Numbered from the stretch's first letter, positions 17,405 through 27,510 are shown. The stretch: 60,933 nucleotides of DNA from an uncultured Planctomycetaceae bacterium (GCA_937916515.1 CALFSX010000321.1:1-60933); one strand, 5' to 3'. A program made the numbers and translations. The notes: generated by a model not told the origin, from the letters alone.

Positions 17405-19441
17405 ATGACAATCCCTGTTCTACTTGCCAACACCACAGAAAACGTGATGGTGTTTGGCGCCAGCGCAGTTGTGCTGCTGATCTTTTTGATCGGCATGGCG
17501 ACCGCCTTCTCGAAGTTCTATCGCAAACCTGGGCCGGAAGAGGCCATTGTTAGAACCGGTGTCGGCGGTCTTCAGGTGATCACTGGCCGAGGCATGGTGG
17601 TGGTTCCGTTAATTCAGGAAGCCCACGTGATGGACCTGTCGCTGAAGCGAATTCTGATCGCTCGCGATGGCGAAGATGGCTTGATCTGTCAGGACAATAT
17701 GCGAGCCGACATTAAGGTGACGTTCTTCGTTCGAGTCAACAATCAGGCCAGCGACATCAAGACGGTTGCTGAAACGATCGGCCCTAAGCGAGCGTCAACT
17801 CAGGACAAGCTGGAAGAACTGTTCGAAGCCAAGTTTTCTGAAGCATTGAAGACGGTCGGCAAGAACTTCGAATTTGTTCAGCTGTACACAGAACGCGACC
17901 AGTTCAAAGAGCAAATCCTGAAGGTTATCGGTACCGACCTGAACGGCTATGTGCTTGACGACTGTGCCATTGACTACCTGGAACAGACTCCGCTGGACCG
18001 TTTGAGCCCGACCAACATTCTTGACGCTGAAGGTATCAAGAAAATCACCGAACTAACGGCTGCTGAAAAAGTGAAGGAAAACTTCTTCACTCGCGAAAAA
18101 GAAAAGACGCTGAAAAAGCAGGACGTGGAAGCTCAGGAAGCCATTCTGGAACTGGAAAAGCAACGCGTCGAAGCGGTCGAAAAGCAAAATCGAGAAATCG
18201 CGGCCATCAAATCACGTGAGCAGGCCGAGGCTGCTCGGATTCAGTCGGAAGAGCTGCTGAAAGCCGAAACTGCTCGAATCCGAACCGAAGAAGAATTACA
18301 GGTTCAGGAAGAAAACAAACAACGGCAAGTGCTGGTTGCTCAGCGTAACAAAGAACGTACTGACGCTGTCGAGCAGGAACGAGTTACTCGAGATCGCGAA
18401 CTTGAAGTCACTGACCGGACTCGCGTGGTCGGACTGGCTGAGATCGAAAAAGAAAAAGTGATCGAAGTTGAGCGAAAGAATATTCAGGACGTCATTCGAG
18501 AACGAGTAACCGTCGAGCGAGCGGTTGTTGAAGAAAAGGAAAAGATCAAAAACACCGAAGCCTTCATGGAAGCTGACCGTCAGAAGCAGGTTGCCGTGAC
18601 GTTGGCCGAAAAGTCTGCCGAAGAAGCGATGGTGAAGCAGGTCAAGGCAGCCGAAGCTTCCAAAGCTGCAGCGTCGTTGCACGCTGATCAGGTCATTGTC
18701 GAAGCGGAAGCCAAACGGGCGGCCGCTGAAAAAGAAACCGAAGCCACCAAGATGCTGGCCGGAGCCAAGGCTGCCGACCACGCCGCTGTGGGGCTGGCAG
18801 AAGCCGAAGTGATGACCGCAAAAGCCGAAGCCACCGAAAAGACGGGTACGGCAGAAGCTCACGTGATGCAGATGAAGTTCACCGCCGAAGCCACCGGTAT
18901 TCAGGAAAAGGCCGAAGCGATGAAACTGTTCGACAGTGTCGGACGCGAACACGAAGAATTCAAGCTGCGACTGAACAAAGAAAAAGACATCGAAATCGCT
19001 GCCATTCAGACTCAGCAGTACATTGCTGAAGCTCAGGCCGGAATCGTTGGCGAAGCCTTGAAGACAGCTCGAATCGACATCGTCGGTGGCGAAAGCACGT
19101 TCTTCGAGCAGATCGTTAGTTCTGTCAAGGCTGGCAAGGCGGTTGATCGATTCGTCCACAACAGCGAAACGATTACCGATATCAAACAGACGTTCTTCAA
19201 CGGCGATCCCGAATACTTCCGCAACAAGCTGACTCAGTTTGCCGGACAATTCAACATGAGCTTTGAAGACGTCAAGGATCTGTCGGTTGTTGCGTTGATA
19301 GGCAAAATGCTGACGCTGGCGAAGACCGACGAATCGCAGTCGGAACTGACTCGCATGTTGGACACCGTGGCAGGTTCGTCCATGGCGGGCAAAAAGATCG
19401 GAGCCCTTGTAAGCGGACTTCCCGCGAAAAAGGACGCGTAA
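17405..19441 (+). CDS. Flotillin-like SPFH/band 7 membrane scaffold protein
   Basis: 678 residues from MTIPVLLANT; TTGGAG lies nine bases before this ATG, and a TTG five codons upstream is the alternative. One membrane helix (about 16-38, VVLLIFLIGMATAFSKFY). SPFH domain about 45-230 (GPEEAIVRTGVGGLQVITGR; DIKVTFFVRVNNQASDIKTV). A long Glu/Ala/Lys coiled coil runs from about 230 to 545, and ends in the Ala-Glu repeats typical of flotillins (AEAEVMTAKAEATEKTG). A C-terminal region of about 110 residues follows (ETITDIKQTFFNGDPEYFRN; QFAGQFNMSFEDVKDLSVVA). It probably oligomerises on the inner membrane and organises partners such as the neighbouring OB protein and AAA+ ATPase. Confidence 0.92.
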   Translation: MTIPVLLANTTENVMVFGASAVVLLIFLIGMATAFSKFYRKPGPEEAIVRTGVGGLQVITGRGMVVVPLIQEAHVMDLSLKRILIARDGEDGLICQDNMRADIKVTFFVRVNNQASDIKTVAETIGPKRASTQDKLEELFEAKFSEALKTVGKNFEFVQLYTERDQFKEQILKVIGTDLNGYVLDDCAIDYLEQTPLDRLSPTNILDAEGIKKITELTAAEKVKENFFTREKEKTLKKQDVEAQEAILELEKQRVEAVEKQNREIAAIKSREQAEAARIQSEELLKAETARIRTEEELQVQEENKQRQVLVAQRNKERTDAVEQERVTRDRELEVTDRTRVVGLAEIEKEKVIEVERKNIQDVIRERVTVERAVVEEKEKIKNTEAFMEADRQKQVAVTLAEKSAEEAMVKQVKAAEASKAAASLHADQVIVEAEAKRAAAEKETEATKMLAGAKAADHAAVGLAEAEVMTAKAEATEKTGTAEAHVMQMKFTAEATGIQEKAEAMKLFDSVGREHEEFKLRLNKEKDIEIAAIQTQQYIAEAQAGIVGEALKTARIDIVGGESTFFEQIVSSVKAGKAVDRFVHNSETITDIKQTFFNGDPEYFRNKLTQFAGQFNMSFEDVKDLSVVALIGKMLTLAKTDESQSELTRMLDTVAGSSMAGKKIGALVSGLPAKKDA

Positions 19442-19463
19442 CCAGCAGGCCACGTCTCAGAAC

Positions 19464-19492
19464 ACAGCCTGACACAAGCGGTGTCAGGCTGT
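19464..19492 (+). terminator. Stem-loop between flotillin and AAA+ genes
   Basis: ACAGCCTGACAC (19464-19475), loop AAGCG, GTGTCAGGCTGT (19481-19492), perfect 12-bp stem, then TATCTGTTTCG. The T-rich tail is weak, so partial termination (lower expression of the large downstream gene) is as likely as a full stop. Confidence 0.65.
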
Positions 19493-19546
19493 TATCTGTT
19501 TCGCCCTACCAGCATTTTCTGACCAACGGCCCTTCAAGCTTTCACT

Positions 19547-22500
19547 GTGTCTATGTCTGAAATCGCCAACAACTCCGCTAACGCAACTGTTCCCGACGTG
19601 GGGCTGGAAAGCGGTACGTATGAAATCATTCGCAGCAGATTGCAGGCGAGTGGAAAAGTACTTAGATCGAAGCTGGAACAACTGAATGATGCTCGCAAGG
19701 AAGTGTTCGGTTCGATCGACACAGCGTTGCTCAGCACAGAACGTATTACCACAGATCACAACTGTATCGCTCGCGACATGGTGGCGATCGGTAACCGATT
19801 GATTCTGGGCTACAACGTCCACTTCGGATTGAAGTCTGAAACCGACGTCAGCGACGTATTTGCGGTTTACAGTTTCAACGAAACTGACAAAACTCTTTCC
19901 TCTGTTCAGCCCTTTTCTACGATTCTAAGTGCCGAAACGGCTCAGGCATCGCCCTTTGCGAATATCGCCGTCTCAAAGTTTCCAACGCCGACTTCCGGCG
20001 CAGCCTCGTTATCTGGCGCAACAGCGTCATCCGCCGGAGCTTCCGGAAGTCCCGGATTTGAACGAGACTTCAAGGATTTGTTTCGTTACTACAAGAACGC
20101 CGTGTTTGCGAAGTTTTCAATTCGCGGGCCGCACTTGTTTATGGTGTTTCGAGTCGGCAAATCCGTCACCGAAATCAAGACCTTCAAGTGGCTGATCGAT
20201 CGCAGTGGTGGCAGCGGTCAGGTCTTTCTAAGATACGTTGATAACCGCAGCGACCACGAATTTCGCTTTCCGCCTCAACATGATTTCGAATGGATTCGGA
20301 CAACTCGCGATGATCATCGTTATGGGGGCCACCCGCATATTTCGATTAAAGATCGCGTGTTTGTGGAAACTGTTGGCGGCGATCTGACGATCAAGATCGA
20401 AAACAACACCGACAGCGGTGAAGGCATCTATGCAGAACCCGTCGATGATCGCGATCAGACACTGGACGATGGCGAAATCTATTACGCGATCGTCGGCAAT
20501 ATCATTCTGCTGAAGATGCGTCCGTATCAGGAAAAGCAGTTTCGCTATATCGTTTACAACGAAAAGCTGCAGACAGCGATGCGGCTGGATACGATCAAAG
20601 ATGCGTGTGTGCTTTTGCCAGACGATCACGGCCTGATCTTTCCAAATGGGTATTACCTGCAGGATGGCGAATACAAGACGTTCGATCACAGCCTGACGGA
20701 TATGCTGTTCGAACGAACAGTGATCGCTCCCAACGGAGAAGACTATCTTTACGTCTTCTACAATCGTGATTCGGGCACGTACGTACTTCTGCACTACAAT
20801 TTGATTGAGCAAACCGTTGAGACTCCGTTGATTTCCAATGGTTCAACGTTTCTGGAAGCCGGAGAACTGCTGTGCTTCAAATCGCAGGGTGACGTTCAGA
20901 AACATCACATGGTCCAGCTTTGGCAAACGCCATACGTTGGAGAAGACTTTGTTCCGCATGTGGTGGGCGATTCGTTTCTGAATAAGATCGGCAACAAAGA
21001 CATCGTGCGAGCGATGGCGGAGTGTCATGAAATTTTGAAATTGATCGGCAAGGAAGATTCCTATGCCAACCTCTACACAGACCTGGCCAGACAGTGCGGA
21101 GACATTACTGATTCGTACTTCTGGCTAACCAGAGACGATACCTTCAACCTCGCAGCTGCACTTGCCGACATCAGAGCGGCCGCCAGTGCGGCTGTTGATG
21201 AGTTCGATAAAGTTGTTCGAGTTCGCAAGAACACAGCCGACGAAACCCGGACGACTCAGAATCGTACAAAAGAAATTCTTGGCAAGGTTAGAAATCGTCG
21301 TTTCGAACACATCAACGATTTCGTCAGTTCGCTAAGCGACCTTCGCACAGTTCGCGGGCACATTATTTCGTTGAAGGATCTGCGCTACGTTGATTTGACG
21401 TTGACGGAAAGTCTGGAAAAAGAGGTTGCTGAAAACACCGAACGCCTGAGTCTCAAGTGTGTGCAATTCTTGTTGAAACCGGAGTCGCTGGCGCCATATC
21501 AACAGAAAGTCCGCGACGAACAGGCCGGAATTGAACATCTTGCGAAGGTCTCAGACGCCCGGGCACTCGAAGAAGACATCGCAAAGAGTGCTTCCGAACT
21601 GGAAATGCTGATTGAGATCGTCAGCAACTTGAAAATCGACGATGCGACTCATCGCACGGCAATTATCGACAATATCTCCGCAATCTTTTCCACGGTAAAT
21701 CAGGCGCGAGCCATCCTGAAAAAGAAGATTCGTGAGCTGGCTTCTGTGGAAGGAGTCGCGGAATTCAATTCGCAGATGAAGCTGCTGAATCAGGCAGTCG
21801 TCAACTATCTGGACATTTGCGACGCACCAGAAAAGTGCGAAGAGTTTCTTACGAAGATGATGATCCAGTTGGAAGAACTGGAAGGCCGCTTCGCGGAGTT
21901 TGACGAATTCATCGTTCAGCTGACAGACAAGCGCGAAGAAGTTTATAACGCGTTTGAAAATCGCAAGCTGGCTCTGGTGGAAGCCAGAAACAAGCGAGCG
22001 AACTCGCTGATGAATGCCGCCGAACGAGTGCTGAAGGGCATTCAGTCGCGAGTTCAAAGTTTCGAGACAGTTAACGACATCAACGGCTATTTCGCGTCCG
22101 ATCTGATGATCGAAAAGGTGCGAGACATTGTTGTCAGGCTGAAAAAACTGGACGACAGCGTAAAGGTCGACGACATCCAGAGCCGTCTGAAGACGATTCG
22201 CGAAGATGCTGTACGACAGTTGAAGGACCGCAAGGAACTGTTTGTCGACGGCGAAAACACTATTCGCCTTGGCACCCATTTGTTCTCCGTCAACACGCAG
22301 GCACTCGATCTGACAACAGTGCTGCGAAATGACCAGTTGTGCCTGCATTTGACCGGCACGAACTTCTTCGAGCCCATTCGTAACGACCGTTCGCTTTCGA
22401 CGAAGGATGTCTGGGATCAGGAAGTTGTTTCAGAAAATCGCTCTGTATATCGGGGTGAATATCTGGCGTGGAAACTCATTCACGAAGCAGTACGGCTAAA

Positions 22501-25147
22501 AAAGGTTCCTGACACCGGTTTTGGTCTGGCGGATGTTCAGAAGTTTATGGGCCCGCGGTACGGAGAAGCTTACACGAAGGGTGTGCACGATGTTGATGCG
22601 GCGAATATCGGTAAAGCTGTCTTCGAAATGCAACAGACGATTGGTCTGCTGAAGTTCGATTCTCAGTCGCGTGCTTTGGGGCTGTTGTATTGGCAGATCT
22701 TCGCTGACAAGAAGACCAAAACAGGCGTGGCGGCAAGAATGTCGGGTGCTGGAGCGATCTCGGCGGCTTTCTCACACCTGTCAGGCCGCGATGCATATGT
22801 GTCCGAGTTACTTGAGCTGTTAAACGGATTCATCGATTCACCGTTGGCCCCGTCCACAATCCGACAGGAACTAACGACCAATCAACGGCAGTCTGCGGCG
22901 GAATACCTGTTCTGTGAATTGTCCGGAACTGCAGCGTTCGCCATCAGCAGCGTTGCCAGCGAACTCATTGGCAGCTTTCGAAAACACCTGAACTCCAAAG
23001 GCTTCACGGAAGCGTTTCAAAAATCTGTGGCGGCAGTGGAAAAGGACAAAGCCAGCTGCTTTGTTCTTCTGCGAAATTGGGTGCACGCGTTTCTGTCTGT
23101 CGACAAACAGACAAGCTTGATTGAATATGCAGACGAAGTTGCCGTTGCTTTAATGCCGGCGTGGGCAGGCGATAAGGCTGTCATTGCTGGCAAAGTGGCT
23201 GCAGATCTGTCTGGCATCGTTGGCACTCACGGTGTCATCGATGGCGGCAACTATCACCTGAACTACAACCATTTCATGCAGCGGTTGTCTGACTTCGAAG
23301 CGACGGCTGTCCCGAAATTCAACGATTATGTTGCCTTGAAGCATGAAGTCGTGGAGCACGCTCGAGAAGAAATGCGGCTTGATGAGTTCCGTCCTCGAGT
23401 ACTCACTTCGTTTGTACGTAACAGGCTGCTGAACGAAGTTTACCTGCCGCTTATAGGAGACAATCTTGCCAAGCAAATTGGTGCCGCGGGCGAAGGTAAA
23501 CGCACCGACTTGATGGGGCTGTTGCTGCTGGTATCGCCGCCGGGGTACGGCAAGACAACGTTGATGGAATACATCGCCAATCGCCTGGGATTGATCTTCA
23601 TGAAGATCAACGGTCCGGCGCTGGGCCATCATGTTACTTCACTGGATCCATCGGAAGCCACCAACGCCGGAGCTCGAGAAGAAGTTGAGAAGTTGAATCT
23701 TGCTCTGGAAATGGGCGACAACGTCATGATCTACGTGGACGACATCCAGCATACAAGTCCCGAATTCCTGCAGAAGTTCATATCGTTATGTGATGCTCAG
23801 CGCAAGATCGAAGGCGTCTACAAAGGGAAGACTCGAACTTACGACCTGCGAGGCCGCAAAGTGGCGGTGGTGATGGCCGGAAATCCATACACCGAAAGCG
23901 GCGAAAAGTTTCAAATTCCGGACATGCTTTCCAACCGTGCCGACATCTACAACCTTGGCGAGATCATCGGTGATTCCAGCGAAGCGTTTGAAACCAGTTA
24001 TCTGGAGAATGCTTTGACGTCGAATCCGGCGCTGGCAAAACTTTCCAGTCGCAGCCAGCAGGATGTCTATTCGATTATCAAGATGGCAAACAACGAGCCA
24101 CGAGACGGCATCGAACTGGAAGGCAACTATTCGCTGGAAGAAATCAACGAACTTGTCGTAACCATGCAGAAACTGATGCGGGTTCGCGATGTCATTCTGA
24201 CGGTCAATAAAGAATATATTCGCTCGGCCGCTCAAAGCGACGATTACCGCACCGAACCGGCGTTCAAGCTTCAGGGTTCGTATCGAAACATGAATCGCAT
24301 TGCCGAGAAGGTTCTGCCAATCATGAACGACGACGAGCTCACGACGTTGATCGTTTCAAACTACGAAAATGATGCTCAAACCCTGACATCCGGCACAGAA
24401 GCGAACCTGTTAAAATTCAAGGAACTCACTGGCCTGCTGACGGCCGTTGAAGCCGAACGCTGGGAAGATATTAAGCGAACGTTCCGTCAGAACGTGAAGC
24501 TGAAGGGCTTTAGCAGTGATGACAAGACCGGACAGGTCATCGCGACTTTGGGGAATCTCAGCGACGGCCTGGAAGCAATTCGCAAGGCCTTGAATTCCGG
24601 CGTTACACAGTGGGCTGATCATAAAGCAACGGTGCCCGAACCAGTTGTCGCTCAGGTCGAGGATTCACAATCGCAGCAAACAGCCGCTGAATTGGCCGCT
24701 AAAACAGCCATGATGGAAGCCATCGCGAAAGAATTGTCCGGTCTGAAGTCCGGCCTGGCAGAAATCAATCTGTCGTTGTCGGACGGCCTTCAGCAGCTTA
24801 AAGATAGTAGTCCTGCCGCAGGTGAACGTCATCACGAACAAAGTCCAGTCGCTAAAGTTCGAAACGTCAGCAGCGCTGAAGAGGCGGCGGCTGAGAACGA
24901 AAGTTCTGTTGACGCAGGTGAAAGTGAGGGAGTGTCCAGTCCCTATCGAATCACGGTCGTGAACAAAATTCCGCCAACTCTGGTGTCCGTGCTGAAGCAG
25001 CAGTTCAAGCTCATGAATGCCTGGATGCAGCCAATTCACAAAGCGACTCAGGCACAGCGAGCTGACAACAAGAAACTGTTAGCTCACCTGGAAGAATGCG
25101 CTGACCTGTATGTGAAGCTGATTGAGCGCATTGAAGGCCGGAAATAA
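19547..25147 (+). CDS. Giant coiled-coil AAA+ ATPase (annotated elsewhere as DNA repair ATPase)
   Basis: 1866 residues. About 1-470 are beta-rich and repetitive in feel (for example FRYIVYNEKLQTAMRLDTIK, DGEYKTFDHSLTDMLFERTV). About 520-900 is mostly long helices. The AAA+ core shows Walker A PPGYGKTT (1331-1338), Walker B VMIYVDD (1393-1399, Asp1398-Asp1399), a sensor-like MAGNP (1443-1447) and a possible arginine finger in LSNRAD (Arg1464). The last 270 residues are again helical. From memory, similar proteins are called DNA repair ATPase or DUF3686; I could not verify this, and see no DNA-binding motif. Same strand and 105 bases after the flotillin gene, suggesting a shared complex at the membrane. 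Confidence 0.88.
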   Translation: MSMSEIANNSANATVPDVGLESGTYEIIRSRLQASGKVLRSKLEQLNDARKEVFGSIDTALLSTERITTDHNCIARDMVAIGNRLILGYNVHFGLKSETDVSDVFAVYSFNETDKTLSSVQPFSTILSAETAQASPFANIAVSKFPTPTSGAASLSGATASSAGASGSPGFERDFKDLFRYYKNAVFAKFSIRGPHLFMVFRVGKSVTEIKTFKWLIDRSGGSGQVFLRYVDNRSDHEFRFPPQHDFEWIRTTRDDHRYGGHPHISIKDRVFVETVGGDLTIKIENNTDSGEGIYAEPVDDRDQTLDDGEIYYAIVGNIILLKMRPYQEKQFRYIVYNEKLQTAMRLDTIKDACVLLPDDHGLIFPNGYYLQDGEYKTFDHSLTDMLFERTVIAPNGEDYLYVFYNRDSGTYVLLHYNLIEQTVETPLISNGSTFLEAGELLCFKSQGDVQKHHMVQLWQTPYVGEDFVPHVVGDSFLNKIGNKDIVRAMAECHEILKLIGKEDSYANLYTDLARQCGDITDSYFWLTRDDTFNLAAALADIRAAASAAVDEFDKVVRVRKNTADETRTTQNRTKEILGKVRNRRFEHINDFVSSLSDLRTVRGHIISLKDLRYVDLTLTESLEKEVAENTERLSLKCVQFLLKPESLAPYQQKVRDEQAGIEHLAKVSDARALEEDIAKSASELEMLIEIVSNLKIDDATHRTAIIDNISAIFSTVNQARAILKKKIRELASVEGVAEFNSQMKLLNQAVVNYLDICDAPEKCEEFLTKMMIQLEELEGRFAEFDEFIVQLTDKREEVYNAFENRKLALVEARNKRANSLMNAAERVLKGIQSRVQSFETVNDINGYFASDLMIEKVRDIVVRLKKLDDSVKVDDIQSRLKTIREDAVRQLKDRKELFVDGENTIRLGTHLFSVNTQALDLTTVLRNDQLCLHLTGTNFFEPIRNDRSLSTKDVWDQEVVSENRSVYRGEYLAWKLIHEAVRLKKVPDTGFGLADVQKFMGPRYGEAYTKGVHDVDAANIGKAVFEMQQTIGLLKFDSQSRALGLLYWQIFADKKTKTGVAARMSGAGAISAAFSHLSGRDAYVSELLELLNGFIDSPLAPSTIRQELTTNQRQSAAEYLFCELSGTAAFAISSVASELIGSFRKHLNSKGFTEAFQKSVAAVEKDKASCFVLLRNWVHAFLSVDKQTSLIEYADEVAVALMPAWAGDKAVIAGKVAADLSGIVGTHGVIDGGNYHLNYNHFMQRLSDFEATAVPKFNDYVALKHEVVEHAREEMRLDEFRPRVLTSFVRNRLLNEVYLPLIGDNLAKQIGAAGEGKRTDLMGLLLLVSPPGYGKTTLMEYIANRLGLIFMKINGPALGHHVTSLDPSEATNAGAREEVEKLNLALEMGDNVMIYVDDIQHTSPEFLQKFISLCDAQRKIEGVYKGKTRTYDLRGRKVAVVMAGNPYTESGEKFQIPDMLSNRADIYNLGEIIGDSSEAFETSYLENALTSNPALAKLSSRSQQDVYSIIKMANNEPRDGIELEGNYSLEEINELVVTMQKLMRVRDVILTVNKEYIRSAAQSDDYRTEPAFKLQGSYRNMNRIAEKVLPIMNDDELTTLIVSNYENDAQTLTSGTEANLLKFKELTGLLTAVEAERWEDIKRTFRQNVKLKGFSSDDKTGQVIATLGNLSDGLEAIRKALNSGVTQWADHKATVPEPVVAQVEDSQSQQTAAELAAKTAMMEAIAKELSGLKSGLAEINLSLSDGLQQLKDSSPAAGERHHEQSPVAKVRNVSSAEEAAAENESSVDAGESEGVSSPYRITVVNKIPPTLVSVLKQQFKLMNAWMQPIHKATQAQRADNKKLLAHLEECADLYVKLIERIEGRK

Positions 25148-25207
25148 ATCGCGTGATGGTAAGGTGCCATCACAAATGAAGGCTATCCAAAGCCTCCAAC
25201 TTGCCGC

Positions 25208-25235
25208 GTAGTGGATCTTGTTAAAGATCCACTAC
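25208..25235. repeat. GTGGATCTTGTTAAAGATCC repeat, hairpin copy
   Basis: GTAGTGGATCTT (25208-25219), loop GTTA, AAGATCCACTAC (25224-25235), a perfect 12-bp stem. The same sequence recurs at 27508-27530, so this is a dispersed element. It sits between the convergent ends of the AAA+ gene and the NodB-like gene, where it could also act as a terminator. Confidence 0.85.
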
Positions 25236-25265
25236 TTGAAATCCTTATCTTCAGGTGCATCAGGC

Positions 25266-26657
25266 TCACGACAGTTCAAGAACGGACGTGCCTTTTTGCA
25301 GTGCAAAACAGGCAGTGACTTGTTGGGCCTGTTGAAAGTAAGTACCGGGCATCAGATTAAGCAATCGCGATACGGGTTGCAGTTTTGAACGCTCTCCATT
25401 GACCAAACAGGCAACGCGACTCTGGCCCGGTGACTCCATCCGAACTGTGAATTCGGGACATTCATACGGAGCCGAAAATTCGAATCCGCCAACGACCTTT
25501 TTCACGGTGGTGAGTTCTTTCGCAGCCCAGTACCGAGCAATCTCACTTAGCTTCATCCAGTAAAGATGGTCATACTTGCGGTGCAGGCGGTCGACCACAC
25601 TTTTGAACACGTTAAATCCGTGTTCCTGTCCGTTGTAATAAATGCCCGGCCAGTGGCAGACCATCACGGCCGGTTCCTGACGTTCGATCACGTCCACCAT
25701 TCTTCCGTGGTTCAGGTCTTCTGAGATGAACTGATCCGGGTGGCCCGGTTCTGTTCCGTCCCAACCGCCGAACCAGTCTCCCGTGCAACCGACAACAGAA
25801 ACGACACAACGCGGGTCAGCCGTGTTTAGTCCGGAAGCGAACTGTACCTGAGGCACCACGCTGCGATCGTCGGTGTACAGGAATTTGAAGTAGTGAGGGA
25901 TCTTAGCATTGAATACGTCGGTTACCGATTGCATGGTTGCTTTAGCAAGTTCCGGAACGACCTTGCCAGCGAATCCACCCGGTGTCGTAATTCCTTCGCA
26001 AGGCAGCCCTGCTTCTTTCAGGATGCGCAACGAATAGCTGAGGTAATCGGCCAGCTGATCGACAGATTTTCCGTCCGTCCATTGCCAGTTTTCCATCCAT
26101 TGCGGCCCCTTGTTGGCATAAGGACGCCCCGTTTTCGTGTCGATGACTCGCGTGTGAGTGGCCATTTCCGGGTGAATGTCCCAGTTGGGCATCATCAGTT
26201 CCTGAACAAGCTTCACGCTGTCATTCAACTGCCGCGAGGACCAGCCGGGCAGTTCACGGTCCACCCAACCAACACAGGCGGGTTGAGGAACGATGCTGTA
26301 CTTGCCTTTGATGTTTCGTTCGGCACACCATTCGCCGAATTTGCGTACGAAGGAATCCGGAATTTCACGAGGCCATGTCCACCACGGCTTTTGATAGTCC
26401 TGCCGATTTGGCCACGCGTCTGCAAACTGAGGCATTGCGTAGTGAGCCAGGTTTACCAGGCATGTGGAATCGTCGATGATAAACGAAACCGGCACGCGAG
26501 CTCGCGGGTTAACAATGGACAGTCCACCGTCCTGAACGGGGCGATCTCCGGCGTTGGGATTTTCAACCGCAATGACATCAGCGACTGAGGCGTGGCGAGC
26601 CAACACAAGGCCAGCGGCAGAGGTGCCCAGAAAACTTCGACGCGTTAATGGGGGCAC
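25266..26657 (-). CDS. Tat-exported protein with NodB/polysaccharide-deacetylase-like fold
   Basis: 463 residues, GTG start with GGAG eight bases upstream. Twin-arginine signal TRRSFLGTSAAGLVLA. The mature part opens with PVSFIIDDSTCLVNLAHYAM, where the DD resembles the NodB metal-site start, and has IKGKYSIVPQPACVGWV, NWDIHPEMATHTRVIDTKTG and a later WPGIYYNGQEHG, consistent with a deformed (beta/alpha) barrel. A small beta domain ends the protein. Probable role: an exported carbohydrate-active enzyme acting on a polysaccharide (inference). It is the last gene on the minus strand after the ExbB/ExbD set; cotranscription is possible but not shown. Confidence 0.72.
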   Translation of the reverse strand: MPPLTRRSFLGTSAAGLVLARHASVADVIAVENPNAGDRPVQDGGLSIVNPRARVPVSFIIDDSTCLVNLAHYAMPQFADAWPNRQDYQKPWWTWPREIPDSFVRKFGEWCAERNIKGKYSIVPQPACVGWVDRELPGWSSRQLNDSVKLVQELMMPNWDIHPEMATHTRVIDTKTGRPYANKGPQWMENWQWTDGKSVDQLADYLSYSLRILKEAGLPCEGITTPGGFAGKVVPELAKATMQSVTDVFNAKIPHYFKFLYTDDRSVVPQVQFASGLNTADPRCVVSVVGCTGDWFGGWDGTEPGHPDQFISEDLNHGRMVDVIERQEPAVMVCHWPGIYYNGQEHGFNVFKSVVDRLHRKYDHLYWMKLSEIARYWAAKELTTVKKVVGGFEFSAPYECPEFTVRMESPGQSRVACLVNGERSKLQPVSRLLNLMPGTYFQQAQQVTACFALQKGTSVLELS

Positions 26658-26828
26658 GGCGAATCTCCAGCGTTAGCGATTTAGTGGCGTGTTACGGAGT
26701 AAAAGCGGGGGGCGTCCTGCCTGCCATTTGACTGCCCTGCGTTTCGCAGGCTGGAAACTTACGCCACAAGAATCCAACCGCAAAATCAGCAGTGGCAAAC
26801 CACTACCGAGGTTTTCTTAGGACGCCAA

Positions 26829-27335
26829 TTATTGCGGCTCGCGAATTGGGGCGAACTTGATCTTTTTGATGTAGCGAACCATCTTGCCGTCGACCATTTT
26901 TCCGGAACACGCACTGATGGCTGAAATGATATTTTTGTACTGCAGACCGTAGTCGGGATCGATCTCGACTTCCTGTTTGTCCAGATTGCTGGGACCAGCA
27001 GCGTTTAAGGCATTGACGGATTTCAGAATCTCAGAATTCAACCTCAGAAAGGCCTGCGGCCCGGAACCCAGAGGTTGGCTGTTGTAACTCAACATGGCCA
27101 ATTCGCCGGTGTCTGGATCTGCCTGCATGCGTACTTTGAAAGGTGGCAGATCTGCGTTATCCATAGACGATTGCTGAGGTGCTCCCAGTGGCATGTTAAT
27201 GTCGAAGTCGCCTTCCGGTTCGACAATCTTCAATGTCAGCATGAAGAAAATCAGCAGCTGAAACACAACGTCGATCATCGGCGCCATTTGTGTTTCAATT
27301 TTGTCGCCGCCCGAATGTCGTGCTCGAATTTTCAT
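26829..27335 (-). CDS. ExbD/TolR family biopolymer transport protein (second copy)
   Basis: 168 residues. N-terminal cytoplasmic stub, one membrane helix containing the proton-carrying Asp (MAPMIDVVFQLLIFFMLTLK), then a periplasmic domain (PEGDFDINMPLG; VEIDPDYGLQYKNIISAISA). ExbD-type proteins convert the proton gradient into motion together with ExbB/TolQ pentamers. This copy is 253 bases from the other exbD-like gene, with a palindromic repeat between. Its periplasmic part is more divergent, so the two probably form a heteromeric pair or serve different partners. Confidence 0.88.
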   Translation of the reverse strand: MKIRARHSGGDKIETQMAPMIDVVFQLLIFFMLTLKIVEPEGDFDINMPLGAPQQSSMDNADLPPFKVRMQADPDTGELAMLSYNSQPLGSGPQAFLRLNSEILKSVNALNAAGPSNLDKQEVEIDPDYGLQYKNIISAISACSGKMVDGKMVRYIKKIKFAPIREPQ

Positions 27336-27510
27336 TGCTTGAAACCTGTATTTCCGGAAAACGCGATGCCGTTTTCTTCTGGCTCTATCATCTGCGTCTG
27401 AGTGCAGATGTTGAAATATCGAAAACCGTCCTGTTGTGGTTCATTCCGTGCTCAGAAGCCTGAGCCATCGAGTGCGGTCACTCGGCCACGGATAATCATG
27501 GTTTGTGGTA

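Noticed and set aside
18296-19453. 385-residue minus-strand open frame opposite the flotillin gene
   Set aside because: Antisense shadow of the Glu/Ala/Lys-rich coiled coil; Phe/Gly-rich nonsense with no family.
16680-25147. Calling the three-gene set a phage-defence system
   Set aside because: No nuclease, toxin or defence neighbours are present. Membrane maintenance or stress fits the sequence at least as well.
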